A stretch of 64,000 nucleotides of DNA, from assembly GCA_022605425.2 (NCBI GenBank), contig CM061246.1:496001-560000 (forward strand), in the 5' to 3' direction. This DNA is from Hamiltosporidium tvaerminnensis (lineage: Eukaryota > Microsporidia > Dubosqiidae). The translations under genes and the position numbers were made by a program. Position 1 is the first letter of the stretch. The number at the start of each line of letters is the position of its first letter. Of this stretch, positions 45,796 to 58,981 are shown piece after piece. The notes under the pieces were generated by a model. That model saw only the letters and a program-made list of their open reading frames with translations, searched no databases and had not been told where the DNA came from.

Positions 45796-47535
45796 TTATT
45801 TATTTAATTTTGGAAATATTTGCTTGTAAAGAGACATAAAAACAGTACTTTCTCCTTTAAATGATTTAGGAAAATATGCCTTGAACATACCATGAGTTCC
45901 AATTGGTTTTTTAATAATTCCTTTCATATTATTCCGTGTATGTATATCAATATTTCTAAAATATAAAACTTCATTTTTTGAAGAAAACATTCTTTTAACG
46001 GTAACAGACTTTTTATTTACCTTGATAGAATATCCCTTTAACGTAACTTCTTCAACAATATTTCTATCACCAAACCAAAACACGGTGCTCGTTGCTAATA
46101 TATTATTAGAAGAATCCATAATTAGTACCTTTGGAACGTTAAAACAAAGAGGTGCTATAAAAGTCATAACACCACTTTTTGTTTCAGATAATTTCTTATG
46201 AATTTTATCTGAAGAATTATTGGTTAAAATCGGTGTAGCTTCTATAATTTTATATCCGAAATCAAAAAATAATTTATCAAAATCTTTTATGAGATTGTTG
46301 GATTCAAATGAAACATTAAAAATTGACAACGAATCTTCGTATTCGAGAATATTGAAAAAAACAACAGATTTAAAATTAAATTCAATATTTGAAATTTTTC
46401 TTAATTTCATTTTTACAATTTGATGATTTCCGAAACCAGATTCTAAATTTTTTGAATATTTTTCGAAGCCTTTGTAGTTTTTAAGAAAAATTAAATTTTC
46501 ATAATAATCGGGATATTCTTTTGAAATCAAATTACACGTTGATAAATTCTTGATTCCGCGATATCCTGAATATTTTTCAATTAAATCAATTTTATCTTCT
46601 AATATAGAACCACTGGCTTCTGTTTCTGATAATTCATATTTGTTTGAATTCTCTTCTTCCGTGATCGTAGATTCATATGATTCTTCAATATCTAAATCTT
46701 CTTCATTATAATTTTCTTTTATATTTTGTCTTTCAATATTAAGATTGTGTTTTTCTAAATCATCTGTTTCTGCAAGAATATTTATATTATAATTTTGACT
46801 GCAAATATTCTTAATTTCTGAATTTGAAAATCTTTTATCTCCAATAATATATTCTTCAATAATAAATTCTAATTCTCCGTTACATATCAATTTATCACTC
46901 AATATACCTTGATTCATATATCCTTCAACTTCTAGAATTTGATTTATATTATCGTATAAAAACATCTTAGGTACAAAATAAGGCCTGTTTTCGCATATTC
47001 TTGTTCCAAAAGTCTTAATTGTTGGAAGCTGTGCCAAAAAATCATCTTTATAAAGTATTTTGGCTTTTGGAATATATTTTTCAACATTTTTTTGTATGAA
47101 ATATTTGTTTTCTTTATTTAGATATAAAAAGAGAAACGAGGGTAGATTTTTCATCAACATAGTAAATCTATCTAAGTTATCTATTTCTTTCTCAATAACA
47201 AAAACAATAAGATCAGAACATCTGGAAATATAAGTTGCTTCTCGATCAGTAAAATTATTTGAATTAAAAAATAAATAATTTTCATTTTTTCTACAAGAAA
47301 ATGAAATACAATCTCCATTAAATGAATAATTATTGTTTGTAAAACTTTCATCGGTAATGTATTTTTGTTGAAATTTTTTATTTTTTTCAAAATAGCGCTC
47401 TACCATTTCAACAATAATTCCATCCAATTCAATTTTGTTAGATAATGCAACAAATGAAACAACTTTATAAAAACCCGGGTATTCTAAAAATTCTTTTATT
47501 TCCTTGGTTTTCTTTTGTCCAAATTTCGTTGTCAT
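45796..47535 (-). CDS. TSR1: TSR1-like 40S ribosome maturation factor, 579 aa
   Basis: The start is ATG 47535, preceded by TTTGACCCTTTAAA. TSR1 is a GTPase-like factor of the BMS1 family that holds late pre-40S particles in the cytoplasm. The N-terminal third holds a degenerate GTPase-like domain with no P-loop (RCSDLIVFVIEKEIDNLDRF, LPSFLFLYLNKENKYF), then NRPYFVPKMFLY and LEVEGYMNQGILSDKLICNG, matching the family's 'RPY...G..RG..L..N..VH..G' block. Residues about 245-320 are acidic. The C-terminal domain begins at YSGYRGIKNLSTCN (family YRGL+SF..S.W), then VMTFIAPLCFNVPKVLIMD, VTLKGYSIKVNKKSVTVKRM (family LKG.P.KI......R.MF) and IIKKPIGTHGMFKAYF...VFMSLYKQIFPK, the family ending. It is shorter than yeast TSR1, as is usual in microsporidia. 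Confidence 0.92.
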   Translation of the reverse strand: MTTKFGQKKTKEIKEFLEYPGFYKVVSFVALSNKIELDGIIVEMVERYFEKNKKFQQKYITDESFTNNNYSFNGDCISFSCRKNENYLFFNSNNFTDREATYISRCSDLIVFVIEKEIDNLDRFTMLMKNLPSFLFLYLNKENKYFIQKNVEKYIPKAKILYKDDFLAQLPTIKTFGTRICENRPYFVPKMFLYDNINQILEVEGYMNQGILSDKLICNGELEFIIEEYIIGDKRFSNSEIKNICSQNYNINILAETDDLEKHNLNIERQNIKENYNEEDLDIEESYESTITEEENSNKYELSETEASGSILEDKIDLIEKYSGYRGIKNLSTCNLISKEYPDYYENLIFLKNYKGFEKYSKNLESGFGNHQIVKMKLRKISNIEFNFKSVVFFNILEYEDSLSIFNVSFESNNLIKDFDKLFFDFGYKIIEATPILTNNSSDKIHKKLSETKSGVMTFIAPLCFNVPKVLIMDSSNNILATSTVFWFGDRNIVEEVTLKGYSIKVNKKSVTVKRMFSSKNEVLYFRNIDIHTRNNMKGIIKKPIGTHGMFKAYFPKSFKGESTVFMSLYKQIFPKLNK

Positions 47536-48104
47536 AATTATTTTTTTAAAGGGTCAAAATAATAACAAAAATATTTATCAATTTATGGATTTTAACGAAT
47601 AATATGAAAACGTTATTCATTAATAAACTAAAAATATACTTGTAATAGTTAATCCTATAATCGGATTCAAAACATGAAAATCTGCATTTCTATTTGATAA
47701 ATTGTAATTATTTTCCAAAAATGGCCAATATTAAATTTTTTTATGATATTGGCTTGGTAAGTAGCTTAGCCTCAAATGTATATCAGTTAGTTTTTTTTTT
47801 TCTTATATGATATAGGTGTTATCAGTGTGTTTTCGCTCCCATTTTGTAAGTATGACGCTACATTGTCAAAGGTTTTATTTTTCGATTTTTAACTCTATAT
47901 ATAGACGTGTTCGAATATATATTTTAAAAGGTCTCTGAAAATTTAATAAAGTGTCCTCTTTTTTCAGCTCGGTTTATGCATTCAGGTGGGCTTTAAGAGC
48001 ATATCTGCTATCTACATCTATTTATTATTATTTATAGTGTAAAGCTGTTAAAAGAAATATTTGTTTTAATTTTTATGGTGTTGGTTTCAAATTATTTTAA
48101 ATAA
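47536..48104. other. AT-rich intergenic
   Basis: Upstream region of TSR1; no gene seen. Confidence 0.4.
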
Positions 48105-48738
48105 ACTCAATGAAGGCATAATTACTCAATGATTTAACGCAGTTCTAGGTTTCATAGAAATATATGCACCCTCATATTCTATGGATACTCATATCCTAAA
48201 GATTTTTATCTAAAGTTATGCGAAACACATTTAGGAAGCGAACAGTTTTCTTCTTCTGTTAATTATGTTGCCTAGAATTTGATCTTAAGCCAGAGCCATT
48301 TTTACTCTCCTCTAAAATCAGCAGGCAACTACTTAATCCACACTTTTTGGAAAGATAAAATCAACCAAGATATATACCAACGACTTATATGAAGTTTACA
48401 GATACTGCAATGTCATACCAACATGTATAACTTTCTACTTAAATTTTAAAGAGTTTTAAAGGGTATGTTTTATGTATTGTCAACCTCTAAATTTTCTAAA
48501 TAGTTGGGAAATACTAGGTGTTCCGCTTGCCATAGCGCTTACCTTTCGATCCAAGATGTTTAACATTTGATACATATAAGAATACAACTAACTTTTTTTA
48601 AAAAAATCATCACTTTTAGTCATTCTCCTCCTTATACAAATTGCTATAGCACAACCGAAAATCCAACAATTATCTAATAGACCAATTTCATATAATCATT
48701 ACGAACCAGATAGTTTTTTATGTTTTTATTCTCATTTC
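48105..48738 (-). repeat. Copy 3 of family B element, strongly diverged
   Basis: Plus-strand blocks TTAACGCAGTTCTAGGTTTC (48133), AATGTCATACCAACATGTAT (48410), TCATTCTCCTCCTTATACAA, TAGCACAACCGAAAATCCAA and CAGATAGTTTTTTATG align in order with the 25.5 and 52.6 kb copies. Divergence and small gaps are much greater here, so insertions happened at different times. Confidence 0.75.
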
Positions 48739-51700
48739 ACTCAATAATTCAAGTTTAAAGTATTAAATAATAAATAATAAATAATAAATTATATATTTTG
48801 AATTTAGTTTTCGATATAATTTGATTCTTGGATTTTTCTTTTGATATTTAGTTTCTTAATGAGTTTCGATTAAGAAAACTGATGTTTTAATCAAAATATA
48901 TTTTTAAGTCTAAATTAATATTAAAAAAATTAATGCTCATTATATTTGCTTAGGGTTATGTTTTGGCTTGATTTGTGAGTAAAGCTTAAAAAATTTGTTT
49001 AATATTAAGTTATTTTTTTTGTTTTCATTGCTTCATTTTATCTCTTTCAAGTATTATTTGACTCGTCATTAATATTGAATTTTTTTCATATTTTGAGTTT
49101 ATGAATAGATTTTATAATTTTATCCACACTTGACAGCCATTAAGTCTGATTTTTGTTGGCTTAGTATCCTCCTATACGCTCATAATATTAAAGATAAACG
49201 AGCTATATACATATTTCACACCTTTTATGGACCCAAATAATACACTTTCAAAGTTCAATAGATATAAGTTTTGAATCTAAACATGTTTTTCGATAAAAAA
49301 AAGGTATTTAGACTGTTTTTCAAGTACTGCCTAAAGAATATATACAGTCATTTTTATAGGTTTATTGAGCTTCTTATATTAGATTTTAGTGTATTATGTT
49401 ACAATGTAATCCTAGCTTAACAATATTGAATTATCTCTACCCTGCATTTATAAACAAAACCCAATTCAGAGATAAAAATTCGTACCTTCTTGATTTTTCG
49501 TTCATAACATTTCTAGCGAATCTTTTGAAGTAACTTAAACCTCAATAAGCGGTATCTCCCATAATTTACTATATAAAATAAATATATCCGGTAAATTTTT
49601 TATTGTTTGACATGGTTTTGATTCCAGTATACACATATATTTCTATATACAATTTTTTTAATTTCTCATGAACAAGGTATTCGTGATTCCTTTTAAAGAA
49701 TTAAATTTATATTTATTCGAAGGTGGGAATAAAATCATCGAAACACCTATTATAGCATTTGGTGTGGTAATTTTAAGCACTTAATATACCCATAAGCTCA
49801 ACCAATAACGACATTTTGAGTTTTATTAATTTTGAAACATTTCTTCTGCCCCAGAATTGGGTTTCGATTCTGAATATACAAGCAGACCACCTTGTCACAT
49901 AGTTTGATGTTACTTATTTTCTTTCTGAGGAAATTATCAAAACTAACTAGCACATTAATTTTTTATTTATATATCATGGGATTTGATTTTCTATTTTTTT
50001 GAACAAAATTGTTGGTTGACTGAGTCCTTTTAAAATTCCAGGAATGATTTTTTGGAGCTTATATTTAACTTGTATAAATATTTTTATTGGTTAAAGATGT
50101 GTTATAATATCACTAGCTTTTAAGTCCATAGAAACGAATTAAACTTTACATTTGAAAAATTTAAACTCTACGTGTACCATTATGTTTTAAAAATAATTCC
50201 AGCGAAAATTTTGCAATGTTTTCAAAAGAGCTTTTCTAATCTCATCTGATGTGTTTTACATGTTATGTTTAGCCTTTTATAACTGTATATTTGGCCGAAC
50301 TTGTGCAATATTTTTCTAAGACATAAAGATTTTTTTAATTTGCATCTTTTTTCACTTCTGATCTACTTTTCTTTAATCTTCAGAGATCTTCACCTCGATA
50401 TTTTTTGTTTGCACTGTTTAGATTTCTATCTATCTTTTTATGTTCGCCTTCTTTCTCGTTTGCATTTATTCGTATGAAGTATTTTCTTTATCGAAAAAGA
50501 AAGTCTTAGGGGATATCCTGTATTGGTTGATTTATCGGTTATATGATTCACAGTTATTTTTATCGAAAATATTTTGGGTTTTAAGGTATAGAATTACATT
50601 TGGGATTTAGCAATATTGCTTTATGTAATTATTATAGAACATATAAATAAATTACTCAGTGAAAGGCATAAAGCATTAATCCTATCCTGCAATTGTTTAT
50701 GTATTTGTAAAAATGCTTAAAAAGTAGCTAAAAATAGTGATTTAAATATAATGATTTTTTATAATTAAGATTGAATCTGAAAATGTAAAACGATATATTT
50801 ATAAAGCTTTTCGTACAATTTACAATTTCGGAAAGTATGTTTTTCAATAGTTAGTGCGAATATAGTTCTAAGCCAATCAAAGGTTATTAAGCGTTTCATG
50901 TTTTGCTTCTTCATACTATGATTGGCTGCTGTGTAAGTGTTTTAAAAAAATCAAAAAATATCACATTTTTTATTACAAAAATACTATTTATTCCATTCTT
51001 TTCGAACCAAATAGACATTTTGATTAGAGTCGTCATCACAGTCAAGACATTTCTAAATTTATAATAAACAATTTTTTTTTAATGTGCCACACTTCTTTAT
51101 ATATTTTAATTTGTTCGCAGAGAATCTAAAAGTTGGAAATTCATGTATTATCAATGATAATCAAACTTTAAAAACCTATTTTCAGCTCAAGTATAACTAA
51201 ATTCATGTAAAACCTATATTCTAACAGATATATACCTTGTTTTTTTTTGAAAATATTATTGTACAAAAACTCATATACTTGATGAAAGTTCCACTTTTCC
51301 CCCTCTTAATTGGCTATATGATGTATTTGTTTTGTTACCCTCTTCATTTTCTTATTATTTTATAAAATTTGAGTTGAGTCAACGTAACCCGTTAAATAAT
51401 AGAATTTATTGAAATTATATCATCTAAAAATCCAAACATTCAATAAAAATAAGCGCTTTTATAGAATTTTACATATATTAAACGTTTAGCAAAGATAAAT
51501 ACGTTATTGAATGTACTTAGTGAGTCTTTTTTGCGTGGAAACCATAAAAAAGATTTCATATAAATGCATCCTTTGCACCAAATTGTTATTTTAACATAAA
51601 CAGATCATATGACTACAATTTCTTCACATATTTCCCAATTTCTCTCTTTGTAAGTATAATATGTTAGATTTTTTTAGTGAAGCTGTGATTCAGATATGAG

Positions 51701-52550
51701 TAAAATTCGTGGCTAATAAAATCGATTGGTTCAATATATACATTTTATTTGTATGTCAATGAACATAATAAACTTCTGATATAAAATACAAGAATATTTT
51801 AAGTAATTTGCGAGGCTTTTAGCAAGAAAAATTGCAAACCAACCTTTGAAAATTCTATGTAATAAAGTTATTGCAAGGAATATGATAAATATCAATTGAA
51901 CGATGCCGCTTCTGACAATAAATCATCTGCCATTTCGATTTAGATCAGCGCTTTAAATTTTTGATATCAAGGAAATGTAGCTTAAAATACCCATGATATA
52001 TATCGCTGGACTCCTGCAATTATTTATACTTGCTAAAAGTTTAAAAATTTACACATTTGTGAGCCTATATACTTTCATAAAAAATTCAAGACGAATATTT
52101 GTTGCTATTCATCTACTTTCCATGCAAATCAAATGAAAATAACCAGCAATCGCTTCTATACAGGAACCTGAAATTCCAATAAAAGGATTGTTTCCGGTGA
52201 AGACTTGAAAAAAAGCTAAATATTTTAAAGAGCAAAAACAATAAGAACATACTTTATCAATTGAACACAATGAATTGAATATGATTGAAGGTCAGTTGCT
52301 AATATTGACAGTTTAAATTTGTGTTTCATTTGAAAATTTGAAATAAATTATCGGGATTTGGCGTTTTTGATTAAGAGTTGCGAAGGTTAAAACGGCAATA
52401 TGGGATAAGAGGAAAATTTGTAAGTGGGCTCACCACTCCCAGTGAAGTCACAAAATTTATTGAGTTGATACTTCGATGCTTAGTGATGATAATTGAGGAG
52501 TACTGCAATTCAGAAGTCAACCAAGAATATAATTAGAAAAAAATAACATC
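48739..52550. other. 3.8-kb gene-free region
   Basis: No ORF with a start motif, family signature or RNA gene was noticed on either strand. A slightly GC-richer patch at about 52330-52550 is unassigned. Confidence 0.5.
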
Positions 52551-53285
52551 CTAAGGTCGTACTTTATTTAAAAGTATCACATCTTTTTAAAATAGTGGCA
52601 AGTGTTATATTTCTTTTTATGACATTAACGCAGTTCTAGGTTTAACATAAATAACTGCTACCCCAACACTCCATCAGTAACCCCTGCGATACCTACGTCC
52701 CAAACCCTTTCATCTACCAGGTGTGTAGAACCTAAATAATAGGCGAGGAAGTTGCCCGGAGTTCGTTAATGCCCGTTGCATGGAGTGTGATCGATGGCCG
52801 AGATTCTTTTGTCTCCCCCAAGACTGTAGCATTTCCACTTACTCTACAATTTCGGAACTCAATAAATTTATAGCTAAGATATATTTCAGAGACTTATATG
52901 GGGCCCATCTATACGGTGCAATGTCATAAAAACAGGTATAACCTGCTACCTAGCTTTCCTGGCTTTAAATGATTTTTTGTTTTGTATCTCCCAGGTGCTA
53001 AGTCTTCTAAACCGAGTGAGCAAGGCTAGGTTTCCATGCTTTTACATGGCAATTACCTACATGTTCAGCTACGGTCTCAATCTAGTTTCATAAAAAACTA
53101 CAAATAAATTTGTAGAAAAAGTTTCTCCATTTCGTAGACCTTATCTTCTCATAACAAATCCCATGGAACAACCGAAGGTGTAGTGTGGTTTTATTCCCAC
53201 CAAAAATTTAAATAATGATCCTTATATCAGTTTCACACACTCATTACCAAGCAGAAAGTTTTTTATGTGGTTATCCTCCCTCCAC
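52551..53285 (-). repeat. Copy 4 of family B element, nearly complete
   Basis: From ACTTTATTTAAAAGTATCAC (52561) to GGTTATCCTCCCTCCAC (53285) this copy is closely similar to the 25.55-26.29 kb copy and in the same orientation. A few small indels and substitutions differ. The left boundary before 52561 is not certain, and I found no clear target duplication. Confidence 0.87.
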
Positions 53286-53623
53286 TTTAAATATAAAATT
53301 AAAATATTATATTTTTGTGATATAAATAATATCACATACATACTTAGGAAATGCTATTTAAATAAAAAGTAATAAAAAGAAAATAGCAAAGAAACATTCT
53401 TTTGGAAAATACGTTAATGTAACTTCGAAAGTAAAGCAAACTTGTGAAAAAAACATTAGAAGCATTTGAACGAATTATAAATTAAAATACTATATAACAA
53501 GGTATAAATTACTATCATAATTATCATTGGATTATTTTTTAAAGTAGTTAAATAATTAGACTACTTTTTACTTTTTAAAATATAATTAATAGCAAAGATA
53601 TTAAAAATAAAATAAAAAATTTA

Positions 53624-55297
53624 CTAAATATTTTTTACCATATACGGTCCTTCTAGAAAATATCCAAATTTTTCATAGTATTTTCTGGTCCCTACACCTG
53701 CTATTATAGCTATTTTAGAAGAAAGATGTTCTTCTTTAGATATTCTTTCTGCTTCTAAAAGTAGTTTGGCTCCATAACCTTTATGCTGGTATTTAGTACC
53801 ATCTTTATGACTAACGGGAATAGATGATCCATACACATGCAATTCTCTAATCATAGAAGCATTATCATTTAAAAAATTATGTTTAATATTTTTTCCAACA
53901 ACCTCTGGTCTAAAAGTATCGGTAGATAATTTTCTAAGTCTTAACATTCCAATAAGTGAGTCATTTTCCATGTTTTCATATGACAGAAAAGTCTCCCAAC
54001 CATTATTTGCCACATAATCTCTTCTAACCAAAGTAACATGTGTCTTTTGCTGTGAAGGTTTTTGAAAGTCAATTTTTATATTTCTACTGTTTTTTATCCC
54101 GACTTCTTTAACACCAACTTCTCTAGTTCGAATATCTCTGCATCGCATATTGTAATCTTTAAGTCTTGCAAGAACCATTTCTCTGATATTACCTTTTTCT
54201 ACACCCGAACTAACCAAGGGCATTGGAATATCTCTTTGAACACGATAAATACGCGTCCAAGGTGGTACAATATCAAATATTTGAACTAGAAAGTTTATGA
54301 GATCATCTGGTGAATAATTTTGGTATTTTTTATTTCTCCATAATTCATAAAGCCCAGTACCTTTGATTACAAGTGTCGGATATATTTTTAACCCATCAGA
54401 TCTAAAATCAGGATTCTCAAAATATTCAATAAACTGTGCCATATCTCTATAAATATCTACATCAGGAAGATTTGGCATCATATGTGCAACTATTTTATAA
54501 CCTGTATCTTTACAAAGTGAAAGTGTATCTTTTACTGCTTTTATTGTGTGTCCTCGATTTGTATTAAATGCCACATCCTCATAAACACTTTGAATTCCTA
54601 TTTCAATTCTCGTACATCCATATTCCAACATTTTACTTAAATGCGTTCGTTGACAAAAATCTGGTCTCGTTTCTATTGTAATTCCCACACATTTTATTTT
54701 ACTATTTTGTGAAAAAATTATACTTTCTTTAAGAGATGAAGATTTATGACCAGAAAGAGCATCATGAAGAGACATTATAAAATAATTTTTATACGAATCA
54801 GGAAGAGACATAAATGTACCACCCATTATAATATATTCCACTTTATCCACAGAATGCCCCAAAGATTGTAATTGTAAGAGTCTTGAACGGGCCTGTTGGA
54901 ATGGATCGTATCTATGTCTGATCGCTCTCATAGATGTAGGCTCATATCCCGTATAAGATTGTGTAGAATATTCAAATTCAGAATCTGGACCACCCGGACA
55001 GTAGATACACACATTTCCTGTTAAAGCTATATGTGGACATCTATGTGGCTTACACATAACAGCTACAACAGCAACACCGGAAGCTGTTCGAATAGGCTTT
55101 GCTTTCAGAAGAGAAATAAGTTGAGACTCGTGTGAAGGAATACAAGATAATATTTCTGTTAAACGCGGCTGTTGAGATAAACCGTATTTCTTTGAAATTT
55201 CCGTTGTTAATGAACTCAAATTCGTTTTTTTATTTTCTTTATGAAATTTCACCAGCAAATTTGCAATTTCGTTGCATGCAACCAAATAATCAGCCAT
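53624..55297 (-). CDS. ELP3: Elongator acetyltransferase / radical SAM subunit ELP3, 557 aa
   Basis: The start is ATG 55297 (MADYLVACN), five nucleotides after CCC (GATCACCCATAAAATG); an in-frame TTG further up is not used. ELP3 is the catalytic subunit of Elongator, which makes the cm5U-type modification at the wobble uridine of tRNAs. The radical SAM iron-sulfur cysteines are C87, C97 and C100 ([20 protein letters not shown]), followed by the hallmark [18 protein letters not shown]. Also clear are [34 protein letters not shown] and [10 protein letters not shown]. The C-terminal GNAT domain has the acetyl-CoA loop [10 protein letters not shown] (about 500), the start of that domain MLRLRKLS, and the end [20 protein letters not shown]. 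Length equals that of yeast and human ELP3, so nothing is missing. It is divergent from Rpt1, about 880 bp away. Confidence 0.98.
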   Translation of the reverse strand: MADYLVACNEIANLLVKFHKENKKTNLSSLTTEISKKYGLSQQPRLTEILSCIPSHESQLISLLKAKPIRTASGVAVVAVMCKPHRCPHIALTGNVCIYCPGGPDSEFEYSTQSYTGYEPTSMRAIRHRYDPFQQARSRLLQLQSLGHSVDKVEYIIMGGTFMSLPDSYKNYFIMSLHDALSGHKSSSLKESIIFSQNSKIKCVGITIETRPDFCQRTHLSKMLEYGCTRIEIGIQSVYEDVAFNTNRGHTIKAVKDTLSLCKDTGYKIVAHMMPNLPDVDIYRDMAQFIEYFENPDFRSDGLKIYPTLVIKGTGLYELWRNKKYQNYSPDDLINFLVQIFDIVPPWTRIYRVQRDIPMPLVSSGVEKGNIREMVLARLKDYNMRCRDIRTREVGVKEVGIKNSRNIKIDFQKPSQQKTHVTLVRRDYVANNGWETFLSYENMENDSLIGMLRLRKLSTDTFRPEVVGKNIKHNFLNDNASMIRELHVYGSSIPVSHKDGTKYQHKGYGAKLLLEAERISKEEHLSSKIAIIAGVGTRKYYEKFGYFLEGPYMVKNI

Positions 55298-55920
55298 TTT
55301 ATGGGTGATCAATCTATCTTTTTTATACCAATTTTTTACCTTTATAAAACTTTATAAAGATTTTATTTCTAAAAGACCAAGAAAAAAATTTTGTTAGAAA
55401 AATAAAATGAAAGTTTGCAATAAGATTAATAAAATGTATATAAATCCGTTCCACTCTAATATCGATTAATTTAATAATATTCATCTAGAATATAAATATC
55501 AAAACATATATCATTCTCTACACTTATTGAATGATAAATATTTTTTTAAAATATATCGAAGTGATATTTTTGTATTAAAAGAAAATATTTAGAGAAATGA
55601 GATGCTAATAAATCAAATTATGCCATGTTATAGTGATAATGTGAGATAAATATTTTTCATACAAATATAAACTAAAATAAAATTTTATATTTTTATTTAT
55701 TTATTTACTTTGCTGATCTTCTTTTTTCGTCTTAGAAATAACAGTTAAGTATTTTTATTCGGATTTATTTATTTACTTTACATATCTTTTACTTGGTTCT
55801 TACACACACTAAAAAAATAATTTTGAAATATTTAAGGATTCATATTTACGAATTCTTTATTCTTTTAAATTTAAAAGGGGAGTAAAAAACATACAAACAA
55901 ATACAAATCAATCACTTTAT
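55298..55920. other. AT-rich spacer between ELP3 and Rpt1
   Basis: Divergent promoter region; no gene recognised. Confidence 0.4.
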
Positions 55921-55927
55921 AAATGTT

Positions 55928-56095
55928 TAAATTTAGAAACCTTAGAAACAAAATACAAATTCAACACTTAATTTTACATTTTTTTATTTTTATAATTTAT
56001 AAACCTTAGAAACAAAATACAAATTCAACACTTAATTTTACATTTTTTTATGTTTTTAACTTTAGAAAACTTAGAAACAAAATACCACATAAATA
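55928..56095. repeat. 64-65-bp tandem repeat, about 2.5 copies, upstream of Rpt1
   Basis: CTTAGAAACAAAATAC occurs at 55941, 56005 and 56070. The unit continues with AAATTCAACACTTAATTTTA. The last copy is partial. The array ends about 85 bp before the Rpt1 ATG. Confidence 0.9.
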
Positions 56096-56181
56096 AATTT
56101 TTTTTACATTTTTTATTATTTTTTTATTATTTTTTTACATTTTATAAGCATAAAAAACAAAAATAAAATTACCCTTTAAAT

Positions 56182-57414
56182 ATGAGTTTTTCATTTACAG
56201 ATCCTAGCAACATTTCTCTTCTGTTGTCTCTTACAAAAAACTATTATGGTGACAAAATAAAAGAATTGGAAACACAGATAAAAACTATGTACGATTCTAT
56301 TTGTATAAAGTTAGGAACTAAAGAGGTAGAAACCGGTCTTGCACCACCTGCGTGTTGGGATTTGAATGCAGACAGGACACGATCTCAGGAGGAACAGACT
56401 CTACAGGTAGCACGTGTCTGTAAAATAATACCTGATACTGAAAAGAAATATATGATTTCTATACGACAAATGGCCAAATTTATTGTTGGAAAATCTAAAA
56501 AATTAAGTGAAAATCAAATTAAAGAGGATATGCGAGTAGGAGTGGATAAAACCAAATATCAGATAATTCTTCCTTTACCTCGTAAAATAGATCCTTCCGT
56601 TACAATGATGCAGGTAGAAGACCGACCCGATGTCACTTATAATGATATTGGAGGGTGTGAGGCTGAAATTGAAAAAATAAGAGAAGTCGTGGAAATGCCA
56701 CTTTTGGAACCAGAAAGGTTTATAAAACTTGGTATTGATCCACCCAAAGGGGTTCTTCTTTATGGACCTCCAGGAACAGGAAAAACACTTTTAGCACGTG
56801 CAGTTGCTAATCGTACAGATGCTACTTTTATACGAGTTATCGGTTCAGAATTGGTACAGAAATATGTCGGTGAAGGAGCAAGAATGGTTAGAGAAATATT
56901 TGAAATGGCCAAATCTAAAAAGGCTTGTATAATATTTTTTGATGAGGTGGATGCATTTGCTTGTACCCGTTTTGAAGATTCAGGAGAAAATGAAGTTCAA
57001 CGTACGATGCTTGAACTTATAAATCAGTTGGATGGATTTGATTCTCGAGGTAATATAAAAGTATTAATGGCTACTAACAGACCTGATACATTAGATCCGG
57101 CTCTTCTTAGGCCAGGGAGATTGGATAGGAAAGTAGAATTTTCCTTGCCAGATTTAAATGGAAGATCTAAAATTTTAATGATTCATGCTAAGACAATGAG
57201 TGTAGAGAAAAATATAAGATATGAACTGATAGCTCGTCTTTGTGTAAATGCTACAGGTGCAGAGTTGTATAGTGTATGTACTGAAGCAGGTATGTTTGCT
57301 ATTCGTGCAGGCAGAAAAGTAGCAACGGAAGAAGATTTTATTAATGCTGTTCATAAAGTTATCGGTTTATATGGTAAATTTTCGTCTACGCCACGTTATC
57401 TTACTTACAATTAA
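56182..57414 (+). CDS. RPT1: 26S proteasome regulatory subunit Rpt1 (PSMC2), 410 aa
   Basis: The start ATG 56182 is preceded by AAATTACCCTTTAAAT. This AAA+ ATPase is one of six in the base ring that unfolds ubiquitylated substrates. The first 120 residues contain the N-terminal coiled coil and the OB region ([16 protein letters not shown]). [20 protein letters not shown] (about 135) is specific to Rpt1 within the Rpt family. Walker A GPPGTGKT is at 195-202, Walker [10 protein letters not shown] near 251, the second-region [17 protein letters not shown] near 274, and the arginine finger RPGRLDRK near 311. The sensor-2 helix has [20 protein letters not shown], and the protein ends [10 protein letters not shown], the usual Rpt1 tail. 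All catalytic residues are present. Confidence 0.98.
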   Translation: MSFSFTDPSNISLLLSLTKNYYGDKIKELETQIKTMYDSICIKLGTKEVETGLAPPACWDLNADRTRSQEEQTLQVARVCKIIPDTEKKYMISIRQMAKFIVGKSKKLSENQIKEDMRVGVDKTKYQIILPLPRKIDPSVTMMQVEDRPDVTYNDIGGCEAEIEKIREVVEMPLLEPERFIKLGIDPPKGVLLYGPPGTGKTLLARAVANRTDATFIRVIGSELVQKYVGEGARMVREIFEMAKSKKACIIFFDEVDAFACTRFEDSGENEVQRTMLELINQLDGFDSRGNIKVLMATNRPDTLDPALLRPGRLDRKVEFSLPDLNGRSKILMIHAKTMSVEKNIRYELIARLCVNATGAELYSVCTEAGMFAIRAGRKVATEEDFINAVHKVIGLYGKFSSTPRYLTYN

Positions 57415-57494
57415 AAATATTGTTCTGGGTTCTTTTTATATAAATTTTGACTTTTCAATTTAAATTTTTTTGAGTTTTTTTAAAAAAACTTTAA

Positions 57495-57830
57495 ACGACT
57501 CTTATGTGATAACCTGGGATGATATTGTGACAAAATACCATAAAATATATCTTAAGAAGCTTAAAATACAAGAATAAGTCGAGATGCGTTCGATAAATAA
57601 TACTTGAAAGAGATTCTTCGAAGCTTATAATACAAGATTAGGTGGAGATACGTTCGATAAATAGTGATTCAAAGATATCTTGTTTTAATTAGCGAAATAC
57701 ATGTGGTCAGAACCAAATACTGGCGAAAACATTTTAAGGGTATTATTAGAGGGAAATATAAGTATCCTTGAGTTGTGACAACCTATAAATAAAACTTATA
57801 GAGGCCAACCAAGAATAAATTATTAAAGAA
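57495..57830 (+). pseudogene. Fragment of the RLE retrotransposon endonuclease end
   Basis: CTTATGTGATAACCTGGGAT and TGTGACAAAATACCATAAA match the intact element near 17694-17748. Downstream, GAAGCTTAAAATACAAGAAT (57557) is followed about 65-70 bp later by a second version GAAGCTTATAATACAAGATT (57622), an internal tandem duplication. Weaker similarity continues to about 57830 (GGGTATTATTAGAGG). No ORF is kept. Confidence 0.75.
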
Positions 57831-58981
57831 ATGCTAGAATTGATAGCATGAGTGTGGATAAAATGACAGAAATCAAATCATTGCCTTAAAATCTAGAAAA
57901 GGACTAATGCAACGAAATATCTAAACAAATATGGAGGGGGAAATAGAATATAGACCACAAATATTGTATTCCAACCTAATTTATTTGATTCCACTGTTAA
58001 ATATGTAAATAATAAGCTACCAAATAAACAAAATAATAGATTTAAAACACTCAAAAAAACCAGAAAAGGTTTTATTATACCCATTAAAACATTTATATAG
58101 ATTTTCTTTCTGCTTTCTAAAGAGTAAATTTTTATTTCTGAAAATAATTTTCATTTATTTTTCTTTATTATTTAAGAATTATAGATGTTTCTCAGGTTCC
58201 TACTAATTAGTTTACAAGTGTAAAAATATAAGTTTAATTCAAAAATCCATTTTATTGTTTCTAAATAATGTATTAAGCAACAAATCTGATAATATTGCAA
58301 TTATATAATATTTAAATATAAACTAAAATATAATCTAAAGTTGCAGGTATTTTACTAATATTTAATTTTTGAGAGTTAATATCTTATAAACATATTTAAT
58401 ACAGTAAATTATATAACCTTATAATACTTAGACAATAAAAAACCGGTAAAATAATCTTCAAATATCTTTCAAAAAAACAACACTTAATTATCTTCATAAG
58501 AAAAGAAAGGTTTAAATATTTCTTTAAATCGACAGAGAGTTAAGAACGAACCAAAAAGAGTTTTTTAAATCGTATTGTATTAATTTATTTACAAGGCAAA
58601 TATTTTTTTTACAGAACACCTGTTTTTTAACTAAAAAAGTAGAATGAAAGTATATCGTTCCAAAAGAAAAGTAGAAATAAAATTTAGAAGAGATTCATCA
58701 TTTGTAATCTATTTATTTTATCAAACAAAGATCTTAAGATACAAAAATTTCAAACGTAAACATTTTTTTAAAAAATCAAAATATACACAAACATACTTAC
58801 AATAAATATGTTTAAAAACAATAAAAAAAGTTCATTTTCCACCAAATATCAAATTTCTAAGCACTTTCACTACATTTAAATATGTATTTATACAAAATTC
58901 CAATGCTAAGTATATATAAATTAGATTAATAGTAAATAAAGTAAAACAAAAAGAATTCAGTATATTGTCACTCAATTAATT
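57831..58981. other. AT-rich stretch between two retrotransposon fragments
   Basis: No gene is recognised. The fragments on both sides belong to the same element type in the same orientation, so this 1.15 kb may be a later insertion or expanded decay. Confidence 0.4.
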
